A stretch of DNA of 64,000 nucleotides, taken from positions 8,815 through 72,814 of the forward strand of contig CAZACW010000005.1 of assembly GCA_964483785.1 (NCBI GenBank), written 5' to 3'. Below are positions 37,360 to 45,277 of the stretch, piece after piece. Source of the stretch: JABDGZ01 sp964483785 (lineage in GTDB: Bacteria > Omnitrophota > Gorgyraeia > Zapsychrales > Fredricksoniimonadaceae). The position numbers were made by a program, and so were the translations under genes. Under the pieces are notes generated by a model, which saw only the letters and a list, made by a program, of their open reading frames with translations, did no database searches and was not told where the DNA came from. Numbering within the stretch: the stretch's first letter is position 1; every line of letters starts with the position of its first letter.

Positions 37360-37901
37360 TAAAATCTCCTCACTTGGCTGAAACGGTATGGTCCGGGCAA
37401 TTTCCTTAAAAACGCCGCGGCGTTGTCCTTGGCCTGGAAATTGCCGATGCACAAAAGCCAATATTTTCCGTTTTTGATCAACAAACTCGGGCACCCTTTG
37501 GACTTCAACTGCAGGGCGTCCTGCTTAGCGTAGGCCTCATTGCCGTAGGTGGCGGCCTGGAGCGTGAAATGCTTCAGGTCAGCGACGAAAGCGGGAAGGG
37601 CCAGGGGCCTGTGCCGCAGCGGCTGGGTGATCACCGCTGCTGCGGCCATGGTCCTGGTCCCTGCGTTCCATGCGGTCTGGACCCGTTCATCCAGGGCCTG
37701 GGCCGCGAGGTGCTTGCCGCGCTCCACCCCTAAGGAATACGCAAAAAGTCCAACCATTATACCCAAAATCGTAAATATGACAAGACTTTCTATGGAGAGG
37801 GTCAGGTTGGCCAACAGGAACCTGGGTTTATTGGTATCATCCAGCAGTGCGGAATCGGCCGGAAAAAGTTCGAACTGGGGCTGCCTATAATTAATATTCA
37901 T
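37359..37901 (-). CDS. SPOR-domain membrane protein
   Basis: 180 residues from ATG 37901 (a TTG at 37913 is possible). One membrane helix at about 35-57, then a C-terminal domain (about 105-180) with the SPOR pattern: FTLQAATYGNEAYAKQ, LKSKGCPSLLIKNGKYWLLCIGNF, A.AFLRKL. SPOR domains bind denuded glycan strands at division sites. First gene of the SPOR to aroB operon. Confidence 0.75.
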   Translation of the reverse strand: MNINYRQPQFELFPADSALLDDTNKPRFLLANLTLSIESLVIFTILGIMVGLFAYSLGVERGKHLAAQALDERVQTAWNAGTRTMAAAAVITQPLRHRPLALPAFVADLKHFTLQAATYGNEAYAKQDALQLKSKGCPSLLIKNGKYWLLCIGNFQAKDNAAAFLRKLPGPYRFSQVRRF

Positions 37902-37959
37902 GTTTAAATCCAAAATAAAAAAGGTTATCTAAAGAATGACTGCGTCCGTTATGCAAGTC

Positions 37960-37989
37960 ATTATAGGTCTAGCCCTTAAAGGAAGACAA
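37960..37989 (-). promoter_or_regulatory. Promoter of the SPOR-aroB operon
   Basis: Minus strand TTGTCT (37984-37989), 18-nt spacer, perfect TATAAT (37960-37965). The -35 lies inside the end of the HD-GYP gene. A small inverted repeat (AATGACT...AGTCATT) follows the -10 in the leader. Confidence 0.45.
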
Positions 37990-39036
37990 GAGTTTTCTGA
38001 ACTTTTTTTCTGACGAGAGACGGAGAAAGGCGTTGACGACCTTGGGGTCAAACTGCGTGCCGCTGTTTTGGATGAGCTCGCCCAGCGCCGCGTCCACGGT
38101 CATCGACGGGTGATAGGGCCTGCCCTGCACCATGGCCTCGAAGGCGTCGACGCCGGCGATGATGCGCGCGCCCAAAGGGATCTGCTCTTTTTTCAGCCCC
38201 GACGGATAACCGCTGCCGTCGTACTTCTCATGGTGGTGCAGGATGATGGGCAGCACCGGCTGTAAAAATTCGACGGGCGAAATGAGCGCGACGCTTTGTT
38301 CAGTATGGCGGCGGATATACTGGAATTCTTCCCGGCTCAAGCGCCCGCGTTTGGAGAGGATCTTGAAGGGCACGTCGATCAGGCCGATATCATGCAGCAG
38401 GCAGGCGTAGTCGAGCTGTTTCAAGCCCTCGCTGTTGACCTTCAAATACACCCCCAGCGAGCGGACAATGTCCATGTAAACCGGCGCGTGGGTCAGGCCC
38501 GCGTAAGACTGTTTTTTAAGCAAATTGCCGATGGAGGCGATGGTGCCCAGGATGATTTTCTCGTGCTCCTGGTGCAGCTGCAGATTTTTCATGGCTGTCA
38601 CCGCCTGCTCGGCGAAGACGGAAAGCATCTCGTAATCGAAATCACCGAAAGGCCCGAGCCCTGCCTCCCGCCGGATGAAAATGGCGCCCAGATAATCGTC
38701 GGCCACCAGGGGCAGGCCGATGCAGTCGTCCTTGAGCACCGAGGCGCCCCGCGTGACCGACAGCACCTCCTCCCCGACCTCTTTCAGCTGGGCCGGCTTA
38801 TCGCGCCAAATATTGATCTGATTGTCGAAACTGGCGCAGATCACCACGTTCTTTTTGGCGGGATGCACCAGATAGATGCTGGCGGAAGAGGCCTTGATGA
38901 ATTGGCAGAGCAGGCGCGTCAGGCGCAAGGTCAGTTCCTTGATGGTGTAGGTGGAATTGACCAGGCGGTAAACCATGTGCACCGCCGAGAGGATCAAGTG
39001 ATAGCGTTTGCTGGAAGATAAAGAATGCGCTGGCAT
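37969..39036 (-). CDS. GAF and HD-GYP domain protein (c-di-GMP phosphodiesterase-like)
   Basis: 355 residues. GAF-like sensor at about 25-155 (FIKASSASIYLV, VLKDDCIGLPLVADDYLGAIFI), HD-GYP at about 175-345 with LLHDIGLIDVP, the HHHEKYDGSGYPSGL motif, and RIIAGVDAFEAM. The usual Lys of HDIGK is Leu here. Predicted to hydrolyse cyclic di-GMP, or bind it if inactive. Cytosolic. Starts at ATG 39036, 6 nt after the dgt stop. Confidence 0.88.
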   Translation of the reverse strand: MPAHSLSSSKRYHLILSAVHMVYRLVNSTYTIKELTLRLTRLLCQFIKASSASIYLVHPAKKNVVICASFDNQINIWRDKPAQLKEVGEEVLSVTRGASVLKDDCIGLPLVADDYLGAIFIRREAGLGPFGDFDYEMLSVFAEQAVTAMKNLQLHQEHEKIILGTIASIGNLLKKQSYAGLTHAPVYMDIVRSLGVYLKVNSEGLKQLDYACLLHDIGLIDVPFKILSKRGRLSREEFQYIRRHTEQSVALISPVEFLQPVLPIILHHHEKYDGSGYPSGLKKEQIPLGARIIAGVDAFEAMVQGRPYHPSMTVDAALGELIQNSGTQFDPKVVNAFLRLSSEKKFRKLLSSFKG

Positions 39037-39042
39037 CAAAGT

Positions 39043-40209
<1,167 letters not shown>

Positions 40210-40679
40210 CGCTTAATTTCCGGTAAATGGCGGAAAGAGATTGGGAAATCACCTTAGTCTGCGCAATCACCGGCATGAAATTATAATCGCCCCGCCAGCG
40301 GGGCACGATATGCACATGCAGATGTCCGGGGAGCCCGGCGCCGGCCAGGCGGCCGAGATTGATGCCCACATTAAAACCCTGGGGCGAGAGGGCCTTCTGC
40401 AGCAGGTCCTTGGCCTCCCTTAACAAGGCCATCAACTGGACATACTCCTCAGCCGGCAGGCGGCTGATGTCTGCGACGTGGCGGTTGGGCACCACCATGC
40501 AATGGCCGTTGCTGTACGGATACAGATTGAGGATGGCAAAGGCATGGGGCCGGCGCAGAAAGAGCAGAATTGTGCGGTCAATTCGGGCGTCCCGTGCCCG
40601 GCGAAAAATGAGGGGCTTGTGGTTGAGGAGGGTACGGGGGGTGAAGGGGTAGCGACACGGGACCCAAAGCGATGTAGCA

Positions 40680-40689
40680 NNNNNNNNNN
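40680..40689. other. Scaffold gap (10 Ns)
   Basis: Ten Ns join two contig ends within the HIT gene. The flanks share the same coding stretch of about 150 nt in error-like form, so the join overlaps rather than missing sequence. Confidence 0.97.
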
Positions 40690-40865
40690 CCGGTGTCTGT
40701 CCCGATACATGTTGCGGAAGGCAAAGTAAGTGGGCAGGCGAAGAAAGAACAGATTTTTGCTGTCATTGCATCCGTCACTGGCCCGGCAGAAAATGCAGGC
40801 CTTTGGCTCTCCGATGATCTTGGTGATATAGGTGTCGCGCCACGGCGCCCACAGACGATGCATAT

Positions 40866-41345
40866 TTAGAATTTGACGATCTCGGCCTTGATCTTCTCCC
40901 CCTCAATCTGGATCAGGCCATACGAAAAAAACCTGGCCCTCACCGCGTCATTGGGGCTGCCGGGATTAAAGTACAGGGTGCGGCCGATGCGCTCATGCAG
41001 GGCTTGATGGGAATGGCCGAAAATCACCACATCCACGGCCTCGTCCTTGAACGCGGCGGCCGCGTTTTTCAAGGCATCGCGCACCTCGCCGATATGGCCG
41101 TGGGTCACCCCGATTTTCACCGGACCGATGGTGAGGACCTCCTTGACCGGCAGGCTTTTTTTAAGCGCGGCCTCATCCATATTGCCCTGCACCGCCTTGG
41201 TGGGTGCCAAGGCCTTCAAGGCTTTCAAGGTGCCGGCATCGCAAAGGTCCCCGGCATGGATGATCAAATCTACGTTTTTAAACCGCTTGATCAGGCCTTC
41301 GGGAATGAGCAGGGAATGTGTGTCTGAAAGTACGCCGATGGTCAT
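40866..41345 (-). CDS. YfcE/MJ0936-type metallophosphoesterase
   Basis: 159 residues. GVLSDTHS (first metal site), IIHAGDLCD, QGNMDE, THGH, FGHSHQA and FNPGSPND are the full calcineurin-like set. Family members hydrolyse phosphodiesters in the cytoplasm; the physiological substrate is unknown. Its ATG overlaps the ATPase gene stop region by 4 nt, and the HIT gene starts 2 nt upstream of its stop side, so these are cotranscribed. Confidence 0.9.
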   Translation of the reverse strand: MTIGVLSDTHSLLIPEGLIKRFKNVDLIIHAGDLCDAGTLKALKALAPTKAVQGNMDEAALKKSLPVKEVLTIGPVKIGVTHGHIGEVRDALKNAAAAFKDEAVDVVIFGHSHQALHERIGRTLYFNPGSPNDAVRARFFSYGLIQIEGEKIKAEIVKF

Positions 41346-42979
41346 CTGACGATTATGGGCTCATCGAATAAATTCATCAAGCTGTTTAACTGGTCCTCGT
41401 CCCAAATCCACAGCTTCTCCTGCAGGGCCCTCAGCTTGGCGTTTTCATCCAGGCCGCACAGCGAGACGATCACACTGCGGCAGGGCCTGGGCTCAAGCTT
41501 GCGGATCTCCTCCAGAATGCTGCCCAGCTCCTGGTCGAGCAAAGGGTCTTTTTTAAGCACCACCAGCCATGCGCCCTCCTGGCCCTGGGCGGAAATGGCA
41601 TCGAAGAAATTGCCGGCGGCATTGCGCAGTTTCAAAAGCTTGATCTCCTTAAAAGCGGACAATTTATACCGGCGGCCGCAAAGCACAAAGGATTCATTGT
41701 CGAATTTATGCATCAAATCCACCATGCGCACCGCAAAGTCCTTGCGGGCCACAAGGCTGAAATCATTCAGGGCCTTGTTGATCTCCTCCTTGAATTGCTT
41801 GCGGGAGCGCCCCAGCTCCAAATCAACGACGCGCAGCCTGCGCTCATATACGAATTTGATCCAATAGCTCAAAAGCCTGTCCTTGATGTGGAAATAATTC
41901 CCGTTGCGCTCGACGATATTGGATTCCTGCAGGGTGTTGATGCGCGCCCCGGCCTGGGTGATTTTAAGTTTGAGGCTTTCCGCCAAATCACTGACCTTGT
42001 GTTTGCCGTGGGCCAGGGCGCCCAAAAGGGCCATGGTCATGCCCGCGTGCCTGCCGCTGGCCAGGGCGCTGACCACGGACTCAAAATGCCGGCTGATCAC
42101 GCCCCAAGGATTGAAGATCACGTTTTCCACGGCCTGGACCACGATGGGCGCGTAAATCTCCTTTTGGGCATAGACCCCGCTTAAGGCGATCAGTTCCTGG
42201 CACAACAGATTGATATACAAGGGATGCCCGCCGGTAAAATCCACCAGAAAATTTTTCAAGTGCAGGCCGATCTTGACCTCCGTCAGATTATGGTCGATCA
42301 GACCCTGGGCCTCCGCGAAATTAAACGGCCCCAAGGCAATGGTCTCGAAATTACCGAAGAGCAGGGACAATTTTTCGCTCAAGATCTCCTGGGCCTGCTG
42401 AGGCAGGGAACTGGCCACGATATACAGGCTGTGGCGCTGGGTCATGATGCGCTTGCCCAGCTCCGCGAAGACTTCCGGAATGTCGAAATTCCCCAAGTGG
42501 CTAAACTCATCGATGATCAGGACAATGCCCAGCCCGCTTTCCTGATTAAGGATCTCCGGCAGGGAGAGAATCATGTGATACGCCTCGAGGATCTTGCCCT
42601 GGGCGGTAAAATTATCGATCGCTTCCACCAAAAACACGGTCCTGGGAAGCCGTTCCTTGGCCACATGGCACAAGAGCTTCAGGTCTTCGTGCAGGGGCTG
42701 GTTTTCTTTTTTGAGGAAATTGTACAGGAGGGTCCGGGTGAATTGGGAGGCAAAATAGGCAAAATCACGGTTTTCCAAATCTAAGTAAACAAAAAGCAGG
42801 TCCTGGTCTTCGGTCTGGGCCATCAGCCGCTGCAGCAGCGCGGTCTTGCCGATGAACCGGTTGCCCAGCAAGGCCACATTTTGGCGGTAGCCGTCTTTCA
42901 GGCCCATGACGCGTTTTTTCAAAATTTCCAAAACGCCCCGCCGGCCGTAAAAATTATTGTCAAAATCGATCAAATTCAT
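41342..42979 (-). CDS. AAA/STAND-type ATPase, archaeal ATPase-like
   Basis: 545 residues. N-terminal FYGRRGVLEILKKRV, Walker A LLGNRFIGKTALL (about 38-50), Walker B GIVLIIDEFSHLG (about 150-162), then a winged-helix segment (about 320-370) and a C-terminal region of about 170 residues resembling the nuclease-like domain of DUF234/archaeal ATPases (SYWIKFVYERR..., GRRYKLSAFKEIKLLKL). It fits the large family of mobile-looking ATPases with unknown role in archaea and bacteria. Overlaps the NlpD-like gene and the phosphoesterase gene by 4 nt each. Confidence 0.7.
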   Translation of the reverse strand: MNLIDFDNNFYGRRGVLEILKKRVMGLKDGYRQNVALLGNRFIGKTALLQRLMAQTEDQDLLFVYLDLENRDFAYFASQFTRTLLYNFLKKENQPLHEDLKLLCHVAKERLPRTVFLVEAIDNFTAQGKILEAYHMILSLPEILNQESGLGIVLIIDEFSHLGNFDIPEVFAELGKRIMTQRHSLYIVASSLPQQAQEILSEKLSLLFGNFETIALGPFNFAEAQGLIDHNLTEVKIGLHLKNFLVDFTGGHPLYINLLCQELIALSGVYAQKEIYAPIVVQAVENVIFNPWGVISRHFESVVSALASGRHAGMTMALLGALAHGKHKVSDLAESLKLKITQAGARINTLQESNIVERNGNYFHIKDRLLSYWIKFVYERRLRVVDLELGRSRKQFKEEINKALNDFSLVARKDFAVRMVDLMHKFDNESFVLCGRRYKLSAFKEIKLLKLRNAAGNFFDAISAQGQEGAWLVVLKKDPLLDQELGSILEEIRKLEPRPCRSVIVSLCGLDENAKLRALQEKLWIWDEDQLNSLMNLFDEPIIVR

Positions 42980-43659
42980 GGCAAATAATACAAAGGATTC
43001 GTCGCCTGTCCGCCCCGGCGGATCTCAAAATGTTCCTGCACCTTGCTGCCCAGGGGGCCGACCTGTGCGATGGAGTCCCCTTTGTACACGTGTTCCCCTA
43101 ATTTCACATAAAGCCTGGAATTGCGCGCATACACGGAAATAAATCCGTCTTTATGGTCGATCATCACGGTCTGGCCGTAGCCGCTTAAATAATCCGCCAG
43201 GACCACGTCCCCTTCCCTGGCCGCCTGGATGGTGTCCCCGCTTTGGGCCTGGATATCGATGCCGCGGCTGACAATCCCAAGGCCCAGCGCATCGTCAAAA
43301 TAAACCACCACCTTGCCCTTGACCGGCCAGATGAACTGGTTGCGGTTTGCATCCTCGGTGTGTTCAGCCAGATTTTTAGGCGCATGGGCCCCGGGAATAA
43401 GCAATAATTGCCCTGCTTCCAGGGAACCGCCGTTGGGGATTTTGTTGACATCAATGATGTCCTTGATGCTGACCCCATAACTTTGCGCGATCTGCCAAAG
43501 CGTCTGGCCGGGCAGGACTTTATGGTAGATCCCCGGCGGCTTGGCCGGCCCCGCCTGCGGCGAAGGCATGGCCCGGTATTCTTCCGTGGAAGCACAGCCG
43601 GCCAATAAGGCCAATACACATCCCAAGAACAAAAGCTTTGCGCGCCCTGATCTTGGCAC
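42976..43659 (-). CDS. NlpD-like lipoprotein: LysM plus degenerate LytM (M23) domain
   Basis: 227 residues from GTG 43659, preceded by AAGGGGCGGGG. Signal peptide with lipobox LLAGC, LysM at about 48-93 (YHKVLPGQTLWQIAQSYGV), and an M23 fold at about 115-227. Catalytic residues are mostly lost: SRGID instead of H..D, YARN instead of YAH, QEHFE instead of HLHFE. That is the pattern of amidase activators such as NlpD and EnvC. A longer reading to 43737 would run antisense through the tRNA-Gly gene and is rejected. Confidence 0.82.
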   Translation of the reverse strand: MPRSGRAKLLFLGCVLALLAGCASTEEYRAMPSPQAGPAKPPGIYHKVLPGQTLWQIAQSYGVSIKDIIDVNKIPNGGSLEAGQLLLIPGAHAPKNLAEHTEDANRNQFIWPVKGKVVVYFDDALGLGIVSRGIDIQAQSGDTIQAAREGDVVLADYLSGYGQTVMIDHKDGFISVYARNSRLYVKLGEHVYKGDSIAQVGPLGSKVQEHFEIRRGGQATNPLYYLP

Positions 43660-43677
43660 CGGCCCCGCCCCTTGAAA

Positions 43678-43751
43678 TGGAGCGGGGGACGGGAATCGAA
43701 CCCGCGTAGTCAGCTTGGGAAGCTGAAATTCTACCACTGAATTACCCCCGC
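43678..43751 (-). tRNA. tRNA-Gly (anticodon CCC)
   Basis: Minus strand. Acceptor GCGGGGG/CCCCCGC; D-arm ATTC/GAAT; anticodon stem TCAGC/GCTGA with loop TTCCCAA, anticodon CCC; T-arm GCGGG-like stem with TTCGATT loop; discriminator T and encoded CCA (43678-43680). It lies 1 nt after the thiE stop and 18 nt before the lipoprotein start, so it is probably processed from an operon transcript. Confidence 0.93.
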
Positions 43752-43752
43752 A

Positions 43753-44388
43753 CTAAATATCGAAAATTTTTTTCATTTCCCTGACCGCCCTGCCCGGGTC
43801 CTTGGCCAACAAGATGTCCCGGCACACCGCGGCCCTGCGAACACCACAAGGCAGAAGGCTCTGGATATTGCCCCGGCTGATCCCGCCGATGGGAAACACC
43901 GGGATTTGCACTTGCTGGAGCACCCTGCGCAATAAAGTCAAATCCATGGCCCGGCGCTGAGGCTTTGTTTGGGTCTTAAACACCGAGCCAAAACCGATAT
44001 AGTCCGCGCCCTGGGCCTGGGCCTTAAGCGCGTGAGCAGATTGCTGGCAGGAAACGCCGATGAGCTTGCGCGGTCCCATCAGTTTTCTGGCCTGCGGCAG
44101 GCTGAGGTCTTCCTGGCCCACATGCAGGCCGTCCGCGCCGGACAATAAGGCCAGATCAGCGCGGTCATTGACAATGAACGGGATTTGGTGCCTGGTGATC
44201 TTTAAAATATGGCGGCAAAATCCTAAAATGTCCCGCGCACTGCTTTTTTTGTCCCGTAATTGTACTATATCGATGCCGGCGCGTACAGAATCTTTTAAAA
44301 CTTGCAGGAGCCTGGCCGGCCCCAGGACCTCTGTATCCAATATCAAATACAATTTAGCGGCCGCCAAGGGCTTTTTGCTCGAGCGCAT
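43753..44388 (-). CDS. thiE: Thiamine-phosphate synthase
   Basis: 211 residues from ATG 44388. Joins HMP-PP and thiazole phosphate to thiamine phosphate. IDIVQLRDK, IPFIVNDRADLALLSGADGLHVGQEDL, IGVSCQ, DYIGFGSVFKTQTK and IPVFPIGGI are typical. Overlaps the upstream ThiE-associated gene by 35 nt. Near the end, GVRRAAVCRDIL replaces the usual GADGVAVVSAI. A TTG further in is an alternative start. Confidence 0.9.
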   Translation of the reverse strand: MRSSKKPLAAAKLYLILDTEVLGPARLLQVLKDSVRAGIDIVQLRDKKSSARDILGFCRHILKITRHQIPFIVNDRADLALLSGADGLHVGQEDLSLPQARKLMGPRKLIGVSCQQSAHALKAQAQGADYIGFGSVFKTQTKPQRRAMDLTLLRRVLQQVQIPVFPIGGISRGNIQSLLPCGVRRAAVCRDILLAKDPGRAVREMKKIFDI

Positions 44389-44746
44389 ACATCTTATACC
44401 GCAGGGCTTTAAGCTTAAGAGAAGTCTTGGCATCGACGAGCTTTGCCGTTTCTTCCAAGACGCGCAGGGATTCCTTCACCCTCTGGCAATTGGCCCAGAA
44501 TACCGCATCCATGTTCTTTCTTTGGCTTTCGCTGTCGGATGTTGCCCTGCCCACATCGCCCGTGCTATCGCGGGCTTCAAGGGCCTTGCGTCTATGCACC
44601 GCTGATAAAATTTCCGTTAAATGATGGCGAAGGTCCTTAAAAGCCCGCGTTAAACTCTTTTGGTCCCAATAATATCGGCACACATCTTCACAAACCCTTA
44701 ACCCTTCCTTAGCGCGGTTGATATTGGCGTCCAAGATCCGGTACAA
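44354..44746 (-). CDS. ThiE-associated helical protein (N-terminal domain of fused ThiE proteins)
   Basis: About 130 residues from TTG 44746, seven nt after the rfaE2 stop. The pattern LYRILDANINRAKEGLRVCEDVCRYY, KDLRHHLTEIL, DVG, then ANCQRVKESLRVLEETAKL and RYKMYALE matches the helical domain fused in front of ThiE in several bacteria. Here it is a separate gene just before thiE. An ATG at 44818 in the same frame would overlap rfaE2 by 65 nt and adds residues unlike the family. Role in thiamine synthesis is inferred from fusion and location. Confidence 0.65.
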   Translation of the reverse strand: MYRILDANINRAKEGLRVCEDVCRYYWDQKSLTRAFKDLRHHLTEILSAVHRRKALEARDSTGDVGRATSDSESQRKNMDAVFWANCQRVKESLRVLEETAKLVDAKTSLKLKALRYKMYALEQKALGGR

Positions 44747-44753
44747 GGGTCTT

Positions 44754-45233
44754 TCAGCGCCTGCCTTCAAGGCGGATGATCTTGGCGATGATCTGTGTTG
44801 TTGAATAGCCCTGGACATACTTGACCAATTCCAATTTTTTGACCAGATCCTCCCCGGCCACGGCCTTGCCCTTCCAGTCCGCGCCCTTGACCAGCACATC
44901 GGGCCTGACTTTGGAAATCAATTGATAAGGCGTCGGTTCATTAAAAATGACGACGAAATCAACGCTGTCCAGGGCGGCCAGGACAGCGGCGCGGGATATT
45001 TGATTGACAATGGGACGGCCTGATCCCTTGATGCGGCGGATGGATGCGTCGCTGTTTAAACCGACAATCAGGACGCGGCTGCCCTTCTTGGCCGCCTCCA
45101 AATACTTCACGTGGCCGATATGCATCAAATCGAAACAGCCGTTGGTAAAGGCAATGGTCTTGCCCTGGCGGCGCAGGGCTGGAAGTTTTTTTAAAAGGGC
45201 GGGCAGACTCAGAATTTTATCTTGGATCGGCAT
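44754..45233 (-). CDS. rfaE2: D-glycero-beta-D-manno-heptose 1-phosphate adenylyltransferase
   Basis: 159 residues, the single-domain RfaE domain II type. Nucleotidyltransferase motifs FTNGCFDLMHIGHVKYLEAA and VKGADWKGKAVAGEDLV, YSTTQII near the end. Makes ADP-heptose for LPS core or surface glycoproteins; gmhA lies 4 kb upstream, while gmhB and the kinase are not in view. Confidence 0.93.
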   Translation of the reverse strand: MPIQDKILSLPALLKKLPALRRQGKTIAFTNGCFDLMHIGHVKYLEAAKKGSRVLIVGLNSDASIRRIKGSGRPIVNQISRAAVLAALDSVDFVVIFNEPTPYQLISKVRPDVLVKGADWKGKAVAGEDLVKKLELVKYVQGYSTTQIIAKIIRLEGRR

Positions 45234-45277
45234 AAGAAGGTAAGGATTGTAACACAGCTGATGCGAAAATGGAAGGG

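Noticed and set aside
37360..37494. N-terminal extension of the small basic protein
   Set aside because: It overlaps the SPOR gene; the ATG at 37359 has a strong Shine-Dalgarno and begins the family signature.
43660..43737. N-terminal extension of the NlpD-like lipoprotein
   Set aside because: Those codons are antisense to tRNA-Gly, and the GTG at 43659 gives a proper lipoprotein signal peptide.
44754..45277. TPP riboswitch upstream of the thi genes
   Set aside because: No TPP-aptamer-like conserved stretch is seen; the genes are tightly packed behind rfaE2.
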